From assembly GCF_030282825.1 (NCBI RefSeq), contig NZ_JASTZU010000041.1, forward strand, positions 1 through 64,000: a stretch of DNA of 64,000 nt, read 5' to 3'. Below, piece by piece: positions 54,629 through 62,527 of the stretch. The stretch comes from Aquibacillus rhizosphaerae (lineage in GTDB: Bacteria; Bacillota; Bacilli; Bacillales; Amphibacillaceae). Made by a program: the position numbers and the translations under genes. Within the stretch, counting starts at the first letter, position 1, and each line of letters starts with the position of its first letter. The notes under the pieces are model-generated. The model saw only the letters and a list, made by a program, of their open reading frames with translations, did no database searches and was not told the DNA's origin.

Positions 54629-56911
54629 TTGAAGGGATATTGGCATTTATTAATGTTAGCCATGGTCGTTGCTATCTTAGCAACTTCTTTTGATATTATA
54701 TATTTCTGTTTTATCTACTTAATCTGGCTATACATATTATTTAGAAAAAAACGAATAAAGTTGCTACATGTAGTAGCATCAATGCTTTTTATTTTGATTG
54801 GATTACTGTATTTCTCCAATGTATCTAATTCAATAAATAATTTAGATGTAACACAACCTCATTCTTACTTCGGGAAAATAACCTCTGAAATTTCAAATAC
54901 TTCTGCGAAAACAACATTTACTTTCCAAGATACGAAAAGTGACAATAACATATTGATAACTTTTTTCAAAGGTACTAACGGTGTTGATAATAAACTAACA
55001 AGTGCAAAAACCGGTGCAACATGTGTCATTAACGGAAAAGTAGAAATGCCTCCTCAAAGCAAAAATCCTGGACAATTTGATTATCACAATTATCTAATCA
55101 AACAAAATATAAATTATCAATTAAGTATTGAGAAACCAGAGGATGTTTTATGTACAGGAGAATCACCTCTACATTCCATCTATCAACTAAGAGAGAATAC
55201 ATTGGCTAGAACTGAAAAAACACTAAATTCATTTACAAATCAATGGCTACAAGCACTGTTGTTAGGTGAAACGAATAACTTTAGTGGAGAGATTAAGGAA
55301 CTATTTCAACGCTGGAATTTATCACATTTGCTCGCCATTTCAGGCTTACATGTTGGTTTGTTGGTTAGTTGTTGTTATTTTTTATTCGTAAAGGCACAAT
55401 TATTAACAAGAGAAAAAGCTCGTTTTTTATTATTAATCTTCTTATTAATTTATCCGTTATTAAGTGGTGGTGCCCCTTCAGTTTGGCGGGCATCTATGAT
55501 GACTTTTCTAGGTTTTATTATACTTACACGCAATATAAAGTTACCCTTAACAGACATTATAAGTGTTGTTTTTTTAACATTTATAATTTTTAATAAGATG
55601 TACGTCTATCAATTAGGATTTCAATTTTCTTTTATAGTCACGATAGCAATTCTACTTTCAAAAAGAATTATAACTTTAGATGGTTCAAAAGCTTTATCCC
55701 TACTTAAAATCAGCTTTATTAGCCTTATGTCACTTTTACCTTTTCAAATTTACAATTTTTTCTTTTTTAATCCTCTCTCTATTGTCATTAATCTTTTCTT
55801 TGTTCCATACTTCACTTTATTTGTTATCCCTTATATGTTACTTTTAATGGTCATCATATTGGTTTTTCCTTTCCTATCACCGACCTTTGAATATGTCTTT
55901 GAGGTAATACATAGAACGGTCTTATCAATACTAGAAACTTTAGATAGTGTGGTATATTTTCCCTGGATAACTGGAAGGTTTCCATTGCAAATATTTATCC
56001 CTTATTATGTTATCTTGTTTATTTTTATGGGGTATTTAATTAAGAAAAAAAGCAAACAAGCTTTTACATACGGCTGTTTACTTGTTGTTTTACTACTATT
56101 CGTATCTATACAACCTTACTTAAATCCTAAAGGAACCGTAACAATGCTGGATGTTGGTCAGGGAGATAGTACAGTAATTGAACTTCCTTATCGTAGAGGT
56201 GTAATTATAATCGATGCGGCGGGGAGTGTAGAAAACGATTTCCAAACACCATCAGATAAGATATATAATCAAGTTATAAAACCTTACTTGTATTCAAGGG
56301 GTATTTCTACAATTGATGCCTTGGTTTTCTCACATGAGGATCACGATCATATTGGAAGTGCATCATTTTTATTAGATGATTTTAAAGTTAAACAGATCAT
56401 CTCAAGTGAATACTTTGTATTTTCTAATGATTTAACACAAAAAATAAGCTCTAATAATATTGAAATTTTAAAAATGAAAAGTGGTAATAAGCTAACGGTT
56501 TCTGACCATGTGTTTCACGTAGTAAGTCCGGATAAAGTCTATGGGTCAACCAATGCGAATTCGTTGGTTTTATTAACTGAATTAGGTGGATTAACTTGGC
56601 TATACACGGGTGATATTGACAATGAAGTCGAGAAAAGTTTGATTGACCTTTATCCGAATATGAAATTTGACATATTAAAAGTTGCTCATCATGGTAGTAG
56701 TTCTTCTACTTCATCGGAGTTTTTGGAAGTTACTAATCCAAAAATTGCTTTAATTTCCGTTGGCGAAAATAACCGTTATGGTCATCCAAGTAAAGACGTA
56801 TTGCATCGTCTGATTGAACACAATATAGATATATATAGAACTGATGGAAAAGGTGCCATTCAATATATTTTTTTAGATAAGAAAGGAACATTTCAGACCA
56901 AGTTACCATAA
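54629..56911 (+). CDS. comEC: Competence DNA channel ComEC
   Basis: ComEC is the membrane channel for single-stranded DNA and probably also degrades the non-transported strand. The 760-residue protein begins at TTG after gaagaaggtg. It has N-terminal helices, a DUF4131 OB-type region (about 60-170), the Competence domain with LAISGLHVGLLVS and SGGAPSVWRASMM (about 230-470), and a C-terminal beta-lactamase-like domain with VGQGDSTVIELPYRRG and SHEDHDHIGSA (about 500-580), then VAHHGSSSSTSSEFL. No frameshift is seen, so the gene looks functional. Confidence 0.95.
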   Translation: MKGYWHLLMLAMVVAILATSFDIIYFCFIYLIWLYILFRKKRIKLLHVVASMLFILIGLLYFSNVSNSINNLDVTQPHSYFGKITSEISNTSAKTTFTFQDTKSDNNILITFFKGTNGVDNKLTSAKTGATCVINGKVEMPPQSKNPGQFDYHNYLIKQNINYQLSIEKPEDVLCTGESPLHSIYQLRENTLARTEKTLNSFTNQWLQALLLGETNNFSGEIKELFQRWNLSHLLAISGLHVGLLVSCCYFLFVKAQLLTREKARFLLLIFLLIYPLLSGGAPSVWRASMMTFLGFIILTRNIKLPLTDIISVVFLTFIIFNKMYVYQLGFQFSFIVTIAILLSKRIITLDGSKALSLLKISFISLMSLLPFQIYNFFFFNPLSIVINLFFVPYFTLFVIPYMLLLMVIILVFPFLSPTFEYVFEVIHRTVLSILETLDSVVYFPWITGRFPLQIFIPYYVILFIFMGYLIKKKSKQAFTYGCLLVVLLLFVSIQPYLNPKGTVTMLDVGQGDSTVIELPYRRGVIIIDAAGSVENDFQTPSDKIYNQVIKPYLYSRGISTIDALVFSHEDHDHIGSASFLLDDFKVKQIISSEYFVFSNDLTQKISSNNIEILKMKSGNKLTVSDHVFHVVSPDKVYGSTNANSLVLLTELGGLTWLYTGDIDNEVEKSLIDLYPNMKFDILKVAHHGSSSSTSSEFLEVTNPKIALISVGENNRYGHPSKDVLHRLIEHNIDIYRTDGKGAIQYIFLDKKGTFQTKLP

Positions 56912-57101
56912 GATGATTATGTAAGTTGCTCTTGTGAAAAGACAAAAGGCAGGCACCTGGCACCCTAAGGCAATAAGGTAGCCTGGCAGTGGCATTTTTT
57001 CTCACATAGAGTTTGACAGAATTCAGGCAGGATAGGAGCTGGTAGTGGCTGTTCCTGCATGTTACTACATTTAGCGGAATTTTATAATTTCCTAGACAAT
57101 A
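56912..57101. other. Intergenic GC-richer patch with cctggc direct repeats
   Basis: The bases ggcaggcacctggcaccc (56948-56965) and gcctggcagtggca (56982-56995) are more GC-rich than their surroundings and share cctggca. Similar aggcacctggcacc-type elements occur between genes of other Bacillaceae, as I recall them. No gene is evident. Confidence 0.35.
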
Positions 57102-57136
57102 AAAAAAGAGACTGTAGGAAGAACAGTCTCTTTTCA
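57102..57136 (-). terminator. Terminator after yqzM
   Basis: Read on the minus strand, aaaagagactgtt and acagtctctttttt are complementary and followed by T residues. It lies just past the yqzM stop codon. Confidence 0.85.
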
Positions 57137-57149
57137 TACGTAAATATAC

Positions 57150-57284
57150 TTAAGATCCAATAAAGTCTATGATAACACCAATGAAGAAAATAAGCATGAA
57201 GAAGACAAAGGAGAAAACAAAGCCTTTTCCGGAATCAAATATGTCGTGACTCTTGGATTGAACATCCTTTTCGAATTCATTCAT
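57150..57284 (-). CDS. yqzM: YqzM, 44-residue membrane protein
   Basis: The open frame MNEFEKDVQSKSHDIFDSGK, then GFVFSFVFFMLIFFIGVIIDFIGS, gives 44 residues, with a hydrophilic start and one hydrophobic helix. B. subtilis YqzM has the same length, the same start (MNEFEK) and the same place between comEC and holA. The function is unknown. The strong site gggaggggt lies ahead of the ATG on the minus strand. Confidence 0.88.
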   Translation of the reverse strand: MNEFEKDVQSKSHDIFDSGKGFVFSFVFFMLIFFIGVIIDFIGS

Positions 57285-57626
57285 TATGTACCCCTCCCAA
57301 TTCATTATTAGTATAAGTCAAAAAAGATAAAAAATCCACTTAACTCTAAAAATTATTACAGTTATTTTAGTTACCTTTGTTAGCAAGAGTTTACACCTAT
57401 ATATTTTTAGTTTTGGGTCAATCTATAAGAGAAAGAAAATATCGCTTAGAAAGCAGTATCCTGGGCCTGGTTTTTAAGCGTTTATATAGATTGCAGAGGG
57501 GAGTAGTTGCAGCTACTTCCCTCTTTATACAATAAATTAAATATTTAAGAATTTCAACTAATGCTTGCGTCCAAGATAAATTCCTATTACGATTAAATCA
57601 GATTTAATCTAAAGCGAGGGCAAATA
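57285..57626 (+). other. Intergenic stretch before holA
   Basis: No protein-coding gene is apparent. The left part carries the yqzM ribosome-binding site and start region. The middle holds the candidate structured RNA at 57419-57526. The right part has the holA ribosome-binding site gcgaggg. Confidence 0.5.
57419..57526 (+). ncRNA. Candidate structured RNA with terminator-like hairpin
   Basis: Nested pairs caatctata/tatagattg (57419-57427 and 57485-57493) and cgctta/taagcg (57443-57448 and 57475-57480) are perfect. They are followed by a 12-bp hairpin agaggggagtag/ctacttccctct with one G-T pair (57495-57506 and 57513-57524) and a weak T-run. I do not recognise a known riboswitch or small RNA. 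The pairing was found by eye and no energy was computed. Confidence 0.4.
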
Positions 57627-58679
57627 ATGAATTATTTTGAAGTAATGAAGGCAATGAAGAAAAAACAATTTTCTTCTCTTTATTTTTTTCATGGAACAGA
57701 ATCATACTTAGTACAAGATCTAAAACAACAAATACTTACATACGCTTTATCAGAAGAAGATAAAGATACAAATATATCGATTTATGATTTAGAAGAAACG
57801 GAAATTCAAGAAGTCATTGCTGATGCAGAAACCTATCCTTTTTTTGGAGAGCAAAAGGTAATTTTTGTTCATAATCCAATGTTTTTGAAGGCTAAACCAG
57901 ATAAGGTTTCTGTTGAACATAACTTGGACATACTTCAATCTTATCTTCTCCATCCTGTGGACTATTCAATCATCGTTTTTATAGCTCCTTATGAAAAAGT
58001 AGATGAAAGAAAAAAGATCACTAAATTAATGAAGAAACAGTGTGAGACCGTAGCTTGTGACCCAATTAAAGAATGGGATCTCTCAAAATGGATAGAGAAT
58101 ATTGCTACAAGTTTTAATGTAACGATAGAAGAATCAGTTTTTGAATTAATCGTTCAAGAAGCAGGGGCAAACCTGCTCATGCTTCAAAATGAAATAGAAA
58201 AGATGGCAACGTTTGTAGGTGAAGGTGGGACAGTTAGTATGGAGGTAGCTGAGAAGTTGCTTTCACATAATTCAAATACTTCAGGTTTAAAGCTAGTCGA
58301 TGCAGTTATAACAAGAGACTTAAAAAAAGCGATTACGATTTTTAAGGATTTAGAAAAAATGAATGAAGATGCTATTCCTCTGTTAGCCTTGCTTGCTTCA
58401 CAATTCAGAACGATTTTCCATGTGAAGGTCCTGAAACAAAAAGGTTATAGTCAACAACAGATGGCACAACAATTGAAGGTTCACCCCTATGTAATCAAAA
58501 TGTCGATAAGTAGGGAGAAAACTTTTTCATCGAACGAGTTAAAAGAAATTATCCATGTTTGTACAGAAACAGATACGAAAATAAAGCAAGGAAAGATGGA
58601 TAAATCGTTAGCTTTTGAACTACTTTTATATCAATTAATTAATCGGAATTCATTAAATAAACAAGTTATAAGAGCATAG
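57627..58679 (+). CDS. holA: DNA polymerase III delta subunit HolA
   Basis: HolA opens the beta clamp as part of the clamp loader. The 350-residue protein has the AAA+-like fold without ATPase motifs: LYFFHGTESYLVQDLKQQI (about 20-38), YPFFGEQKVIFVHNP (about 72-86), GANLLMLQNEIEKMATFVG (about 180-198) and the C-terminal collar domain (ALLASQFRTIFHVKVLKQKGYSQQQMAQQLKVHPYVIKM, about 245-285). B. subtilis yqeN is of similar length. The start follows gcgaggg. Confidence 0.94.
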   Translation: MNYFEVMKAMKKKQFSSLYFFHGTESYLVQDLKQQILTYALSEEDKDTNISIYDLEETEIQEVIADAETYPFFGEQKVIFVHNPMFLKAKPDKVSVEHNLDILQSYLLHPVDYSIIVFIAPYEKVDERKKITKLMKKQCETVACDPIKEWDLSKWIENIATSFNVTIEESVFELIVQEAGANLLMLQNEIEKMATFVGEGGTVSMEVAEKLLSHNSNTSGLKLVDAVITRDLKKAITIFKDLEKMNEDAIPLLALLASQFRTIFHVKVLKQKGYSQQQMAQQLKVHPYVIKMSISREKTFSSNELKEIIHVCTETDTKIKQGKMDKSLAFELLLYQLINRNSLNKQVIRA

Positions 58680-58689
58680 AGGAATTTTT

Positions 58690-58724
58690 AAATCCATGTG
58701 ATATTGATTCACATGGATTTTTAA
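58690..58724 (+). terminator. Terminator after holA
   Basis: The perfect stem aaatccatgtga/tcacatggattt (58690-58701 and 58709-58720) is followed by ttaa. Confidence 0.88.
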
Positions 58725-58881
58725 TGTCCAGTGGATAACTGAACTATTAGCATGTGCAAATCCAAGTCCAGCTAAAGCCCGTCTGAGTCTTATGTTAAAC
58801 ATCTTTGTGGTAAAGAGTAAGACATAGTTGTTCGTATTAATTGCACTGTGAGAAAGGCGCTCTATCAAACTTATTCAAAGT

Positions 58882-58908
58882 AAAAACGACCCATGATTGG
58901 ATCGTTTA
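58882..58908 (-). terminator. Terminator after rpsT
   Basis: On the minus strand aaacgatcc and gggtcgttt pair with one G-T-type mismatch and are followed by tttac and T residues. Confidence 0.72.
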
Positions 58909-58936
58909 CTGTTGGTCATTTATAAGCAATTGTTTG

Positions 58937-59203
58937 TTAGGCACTTAGTTCGTTAACTTTTTTAGTTAAACGAGCTTTTTGACGGTTGCCTTTATTTTTA
59001 TGGATAATGCCTTTTTGAACTGCTTTATCAATTTTTGTAACAGCTTTTTGTAGTGCTGCCTGTGCATTTGTTGTGTCTTTACCTTCAACTAGACTTTCTA
59101 CACGCTTAATCTGAGAACGCATGTCTGTCTTGATTGAAATATTGTGTGCACGTTGGTCGTTGTTTGTACGAACACGTTTGATTGCTGATTTTATGTTAGC
59201 CAT
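58937..59203 (-). CDS. rpsT: 30S ribosomal protein S20
   Basis: S20 is a helical protein binding the 16S rRNA 5' domain. The 88-residue sequence MANIKSAIKRVRTNNDQRAHN, ALQKAVTKIDKAVQKGIIHKNKGNRQKARLTKKVNEL is typical in length and basic composition. It is alone on the minus strand between holA and gpr, as in B. subtilis. The ATG follows tggaggtga. Confidence 0.97.
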   Translation of the reverse strand: MANIKSAIKRVRTNNDQRAHNISIKTDMRSQIKRVESLVEGKDTTNAQAALQKAVTKIDKAVQKGIIHKNKGNRQKARLTKKVNELSA

Positions 59204-59315
59204 TTATATTCACCTCCATAGTAAAAAACGTTCAAATAACTAGTTTGGAACAAAAGTCATTGTACCAAAGCGCGGTCAAGTTTTCAAGTAGCAATCTTTT
59301 AAAACAACCGATATT

Positions 59316-59346
59316 TGTATGTTTTATTTAAAATAAGGCAACCCTA
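59316..59346 (+). promoter_or_regulatory. Possible forespore (sigma-F/sigma-G) promoter of gpr
   Basis: TGTATG (59316-59321) and GGCAACCCTA (59337-59346) are 15 bases apart. The -10 fits the sigma-F pattern GGnrAnAmTw with one mismatch and GTATG fits the sigma-G -35. gpr is known to be transcribed in the forespore. Confidence 0.5.
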
Positions 59347-59373
59347 ATTATAAAAAGGGAGGCTTTTAATTTT

Positions 59374-60480
59374 ATGAAAAAAGACAATCAAGATAAGCAA
59401 TTATTTCAAGTGCGGACAGATTTAGCAGTAGAAGCAAAAGATATGTATGTAGAAAATGAAAAAAAAGAAGATAGACAGATTAAAGGTGTTCAAGTTAAAG
59501 AAAGAAATGAAGGCGATATTAATGTTACTTATGTACAAATAGATGAAACTGGTGCTACTTCTTTAGATAAAAAAGCTGGAAATTATATTACGATTCATTC
59601 TGAAGGGGTAAAACGACAAGATACAAAGATGCAAGAACAAACTGCAAAAATACTAGCAAAAGAATTAATAGAGTTAATTCGTGAAAGTAATATTCCAAAA
59701 GATGCAACTTGTTTAGTCGTTGGACTCGGTAATTGGAACGTTACACCTGATGCCCTGGGCCCAATGGCTGCTGAAAAAGTTTTGGTCACTAGTCATTTAT
59801 TCAAACTTCAACCTCAATATGTTGCTGAAGGTTATCGACCTGTATCTGCAATGACCCCTGGAGTAATGGGGATAACTGGAATAGAGACAAGCGATATTAT
59901 ATTTGGAGTTATTGAAAAGACTAAGCCAGACTTTGTTATTGCGATTGATGCATTAGCATCTCGTTCTGTGGAACGTGTGAATGCGACAATTCAATTATCC
60001 GATTCCGGTATTCATCCTGGTTCAGGTGTCGGAAATAAACGTAAAGAAATTAGTAAGGAAACTTTAGGAATACCCGTTATTGCACTTGGTGTTCCGACAG
60101 TGGTGGACGCAGTTACAATTACAAGTGATACGATTGATTTTGTCCTTAAGCACTTCGGGAGAGAATGGAATGAGCGAAATAAACCTTCAAAGGCGTTAAC
60201 TCCAGGAGGAATGAATTTTGGTTCTCGAAAATTAACCGATGAAGATTTACCTCATCCTGAAAAGCGAAAAGCTGTTCTAGGGATGATAGGAGAGTTAACG
60301 GAGGAAGAAAAAAGGTCGTTAATCAAAGAAGTACTTACCCCATTGGGACACAATTTAATGGTTACACCAAAAGAAGTGGATGGGTTTATGAAGGATATGG
60401 CCCATGTCATTGCTGAAGGGGTAAATGCAGCACTTCATGAAAATGTAAATATTAAAAATTTTGGCTCCTATACAAGATAA
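59374..60480 (+). CDS. gpr: Germination protease Gpr
   Basis: Gpr degrades small acid-soluble spore proteins during germination. It is made as a zymogen that cleaves its own N-terminal propeptide. The 368 residues include [19 protein letters not shown] (the start, containing the likely processing region about 1-17), [29 protein letters not shown] (about 110-140), [55 protein letters not shown], and [11 protein letters not shown]. This is the peptidase A25 pattern. The length agrees with B. subtilis Gpr. Start ATG follows aaagggaggc. Confidence 0.95.
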   Translation: MKKDNQDKQLFQVRTDLAVEAKDMYVENEKKEDRQIKGVQVKERNEGDINVTYVQIDETGATSLDKKAGNYITIHSEGVKRQDTKMQEQTAKILAKELIELIRESNIPKDATCLVVGLGNWNVTPDALGPMAAEKVLVTSHLFKLQPQYVAEGYRPVSAMTPGVMGITGIETSDIIFGVIEKTKPDFVIAIDALASRSVERVNATIQLSDSGIHPGSGVGNKRKEISKETLGIPVIALGVPTVVDAVTITSDTIDFVLKHFGREWNERNKPSKALTPGGMNFGSRKLTDEDLPHPEKRKAVLGMIGELTEEEKRSLIKEVLTPLGHNLMVTPKEVDGFMKDMAHVIAEGVNAALHENVNIKNFGSYTR

Positions 60481-60734
60481 ATATTATCCTTAATATTTTT
60501 CTAGTAAATAAGATAGTTTACGTATCCGTTTTTTGACAGGTAGTTAGCATGAATGATAATGGAGGTGGTTATTCCTCTCGGATTTTATTGCGCATTATAG
60601 AAAAGTTTAAATTGATAAGTATAGCTGATTTTTTAAAAAAGAGATTCAACAATTTTGTAATACACGTTCTACTTTCTGAACCATCGTCATAGAGTCTACT
60701 AAAGATGATAGAAAGGTTCAGAAAGGATGGAACG

Positions 60735-61925
60735 ATGAATAAACCAAATATAAACTCAGTCCGAGAAATAATTATAAGATCTAAACCTTGGAAGAAGTTA
60801 ACAATATTAATTGCAAGTGTTTTAGCTTTATTTATTTTTATTGGATTATTAACCACAATACAACCAGCTTATAGACTTTACTCATCAACAATTAGTGAGT
60901 GGACAAGTCAGATTCAAGGTTCTTCTTTTCTATATTTATTACGAATGGAGAACAAATCATTTGATCAAGCTTTTCCTGAGGATAAAGAGTCTATTGATTT
61001 ATCATATTTAGTTTTTGAAATGGCTACCAGTGTTAAACCAAATGATGCTAGAAGTTTACTAGGTCGAGAATTACCGGGATTTGAAGCCTACGACAGGCAA
61101 ATATTAATCGCAGGGGAAGGAACAGACTATACTAATTTAACAGCAGAATCTACTCCTCCATTAGAAGTTGTTTTAGAAGATCGAGAAGCTGATATGCCAG
61201 ATGACGATACGGATGGAACGACCGAGGAAGAAGATGTACCAAATGATAGTGCAGAGCAATCAACTGGAGAACGGGAAGTAGTTTTTATATATAGCACACA
61301 TAATCGTGAATCTTTTTTGCCGCACCTTCCTAAGACTGACGAACCGGATAACGCTTTTCATCCAGAAGTTAATATAACAAAGGTGAGTGAACAGCTTGCA
61401 AAGGAATTGAAAAATCAAGGGATTGGGTCAGAAGTAGACACTACCGATTTTATGACTATCTTACTAGAAAACGATTGGAATTATACAACCCATTCTTATC
61501 AAGCTTCTAAACCTATCGTGGAAACTGCACTTGCTAATAATAAGGATTTGAACTTTGTGTTTGACCTACACAGAGATAGTACAAGAAGAGATGTGACAAC
61601 CAAGTCAATTAACGGTGAAGATTATGCGAAGTTAATGTTTGTAATTGGAGGAGACAATGCTAATTACGAGCGGAATCTTAAACTAGCTTCAGAATTACAT
61701 GAAAGGTTAGAACAACGTTATCCAGGTTTAAGTAGAGGGGTAGAAAAGTACGGAGGAGCAGGAAGAAATGGTGTTTATAATCAAGATGTTTCTAATAATG
61801 CTTTAACAATTGAATTTGGTGGCGTAGATAATAACATGGATGAATTATATAGGTCAGCGGAAGCTTTAGCGAAAGTATTTAGTGATTATTATTGGGATGC
61901 TGAGAAAGTCCAAGGAAATCCCTAA
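60735..61925 (+). CDS. spoIIP: Stage II sporulation amidase SpoIIP
   Basis: SpoIIP is the amidase/endopeptidase that, with SpoIID and SpoIIM, thins the septum during engulfment. The 396-residue protein has an N-terminal membrane anchor (about 22-45), a variable part with an acidic linker (about 140-170) and the SpoIIP amidase domain (about 175-390) with VFIYSTHNRESFLPHL, NFVFDLHRDSTRR and ALTIEFGGVDN carrying zinc-type H, H and E residues. ATG 60735 follows gaaaggatgg; the frame is open from 60705. yqxA begins 16 bases after its stop. Confidence 0.94.
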   Translation: MNKPNINSVREIIIRSKPWKKLTILIASVLALFIFIGLLTTIQPAYRLYSSTISEWTSQIQGSSFLYLLRMENKSFDQAFPEDKESIDLSYLVFEMATSVKPNDARSLLGRELPGFEAYDRQILIAGEGTDYTNLTAESTPPLEVVLEDREADMPDDDTDGTTEEEDVPNDSAEQSTGEREVVFIYSTHNRESFLPHLPKTDEPDNAFHPEVNITKVSEQLAKELKNQGIGSEVDTTDFMTILLENDWNYTTHSYQASKPIVETALANNKDLNFVFDLHRDSTRRDVTTKSINGEDYAKLMFVIGGDNANYERNLKLASELHERLEQRYPGLSRGVEKYGGAGRNGVYNQDVSNNALTIEFGGVDNNMDELYRSAEALAKVFSDYYWDAEKVQGNP

Positions 61926-61941
61926 AATCGGAGGTGCCAAG

Positions 61942-62289
61942 ATGACAAAAGTTCTAGTTTCTATGCTATTGATGGTTATTTTATTTATGGGTGGGGTTCT
62001 ATTTGGGATCGATCAAGCAAATGAAGGAATAGCTAATACTAGGGGATACACAGCCACTAACTTTGAAGATGCCATTGATTCAGGAATAAATGAAGATGGT
62101 TCTTATGAAGTCAACGTAATGGGTGAAGATTTTGAACAGATAAACTTAGAGGATAAAGAGCTAGAATATGAAGAGGTTCAAACAAATCATTTCACCCAAA
62201 AGCTTGCTGGTAATTTGGAAAATAGTGTGAAGTGGTTCTATAATCAGGTCATCGATACTGCATACCAAATAGCACAAGTCTTTTTCTAG
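61942..62289 (+). CDS. yqxA: YqxA-family (DUF3679) protein
   Basis: The 115-residue protein starts MTKVLVSMLLMVILFMGGVLFGIDQANEGI with one membrane helix (about 3-23). It ends in a helical tail LAGNLENSVKWFYNQVIDTAYQIAQVFF. It matches YqxA, which lies between spoIIP and lepA in B. subtilis; its role is unknown. ATG 61942 with cggaggtgc upstream is chosen; an open frame begins at 61882 inside spoIIP, which would fuse it without a ribosome-binding site. Confidence 0.88.
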   Translation: MTKVLVSMLLMVILFMGGVLFGIDQANEGIANTRGYTATNFEDAIDSGINEDGSYEVNVMGEDFEQINLEDKELEYEEVQTNHFTQKLAGNLENSVKWFYNQVIDTAYQIAQVFF

Positions 62290-62458
62290 GAAATGAAAAT
62301 AGTAATAGATTGAAAAAAGTTAATAAAATAGGTCGAAGTATTCTTAGTAGGGGCTTCTAAAGCATGTTAAGTGGACATGATTAAACAAGTGCGAATCGAA
62401 TTATCAAACAAATTATGCTGTTCTAAACCAGACTGATTGAGGATTAACTTTATTTTTA

Positions 62459-62487
62459 TTGAATCTAATTGCTTCGACTGCTATAAT
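62459..62487 (+). promoter_or_regulatory. Sigma-A-type promoter of lepA
   Basis: TTGAAT (62459-62464) and TATAAT (62482-62487) have 17-base spacing. The lepA start is about 40 bases downstream. Confidence 0.7.
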
Positions 62488-62527
62488 CAATCCTAGTATT
62501 GTTGCTCGAAAATAGGAGTGATCACCA

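Noticed and set aside
56733-57137. 134-residue minus-strand open frame
   Set aside because: It overlaps the end of comEC and a terminator hairpin and lacks any protein signature.
45485-58790. Similarity cta(c/t)tagcatgtgc between 45490 and 58745
   Set aside because: Only about 13 bases with one mismatch agree, and the flanks diverge, so it is too weak to call a repeat.
60569-60856. 95-residue minus-strand open frame before spoIIP
   Set aside because: It overlaps the spoIIP start on the opposite strand and has no ribosome-binding site at good spacing.
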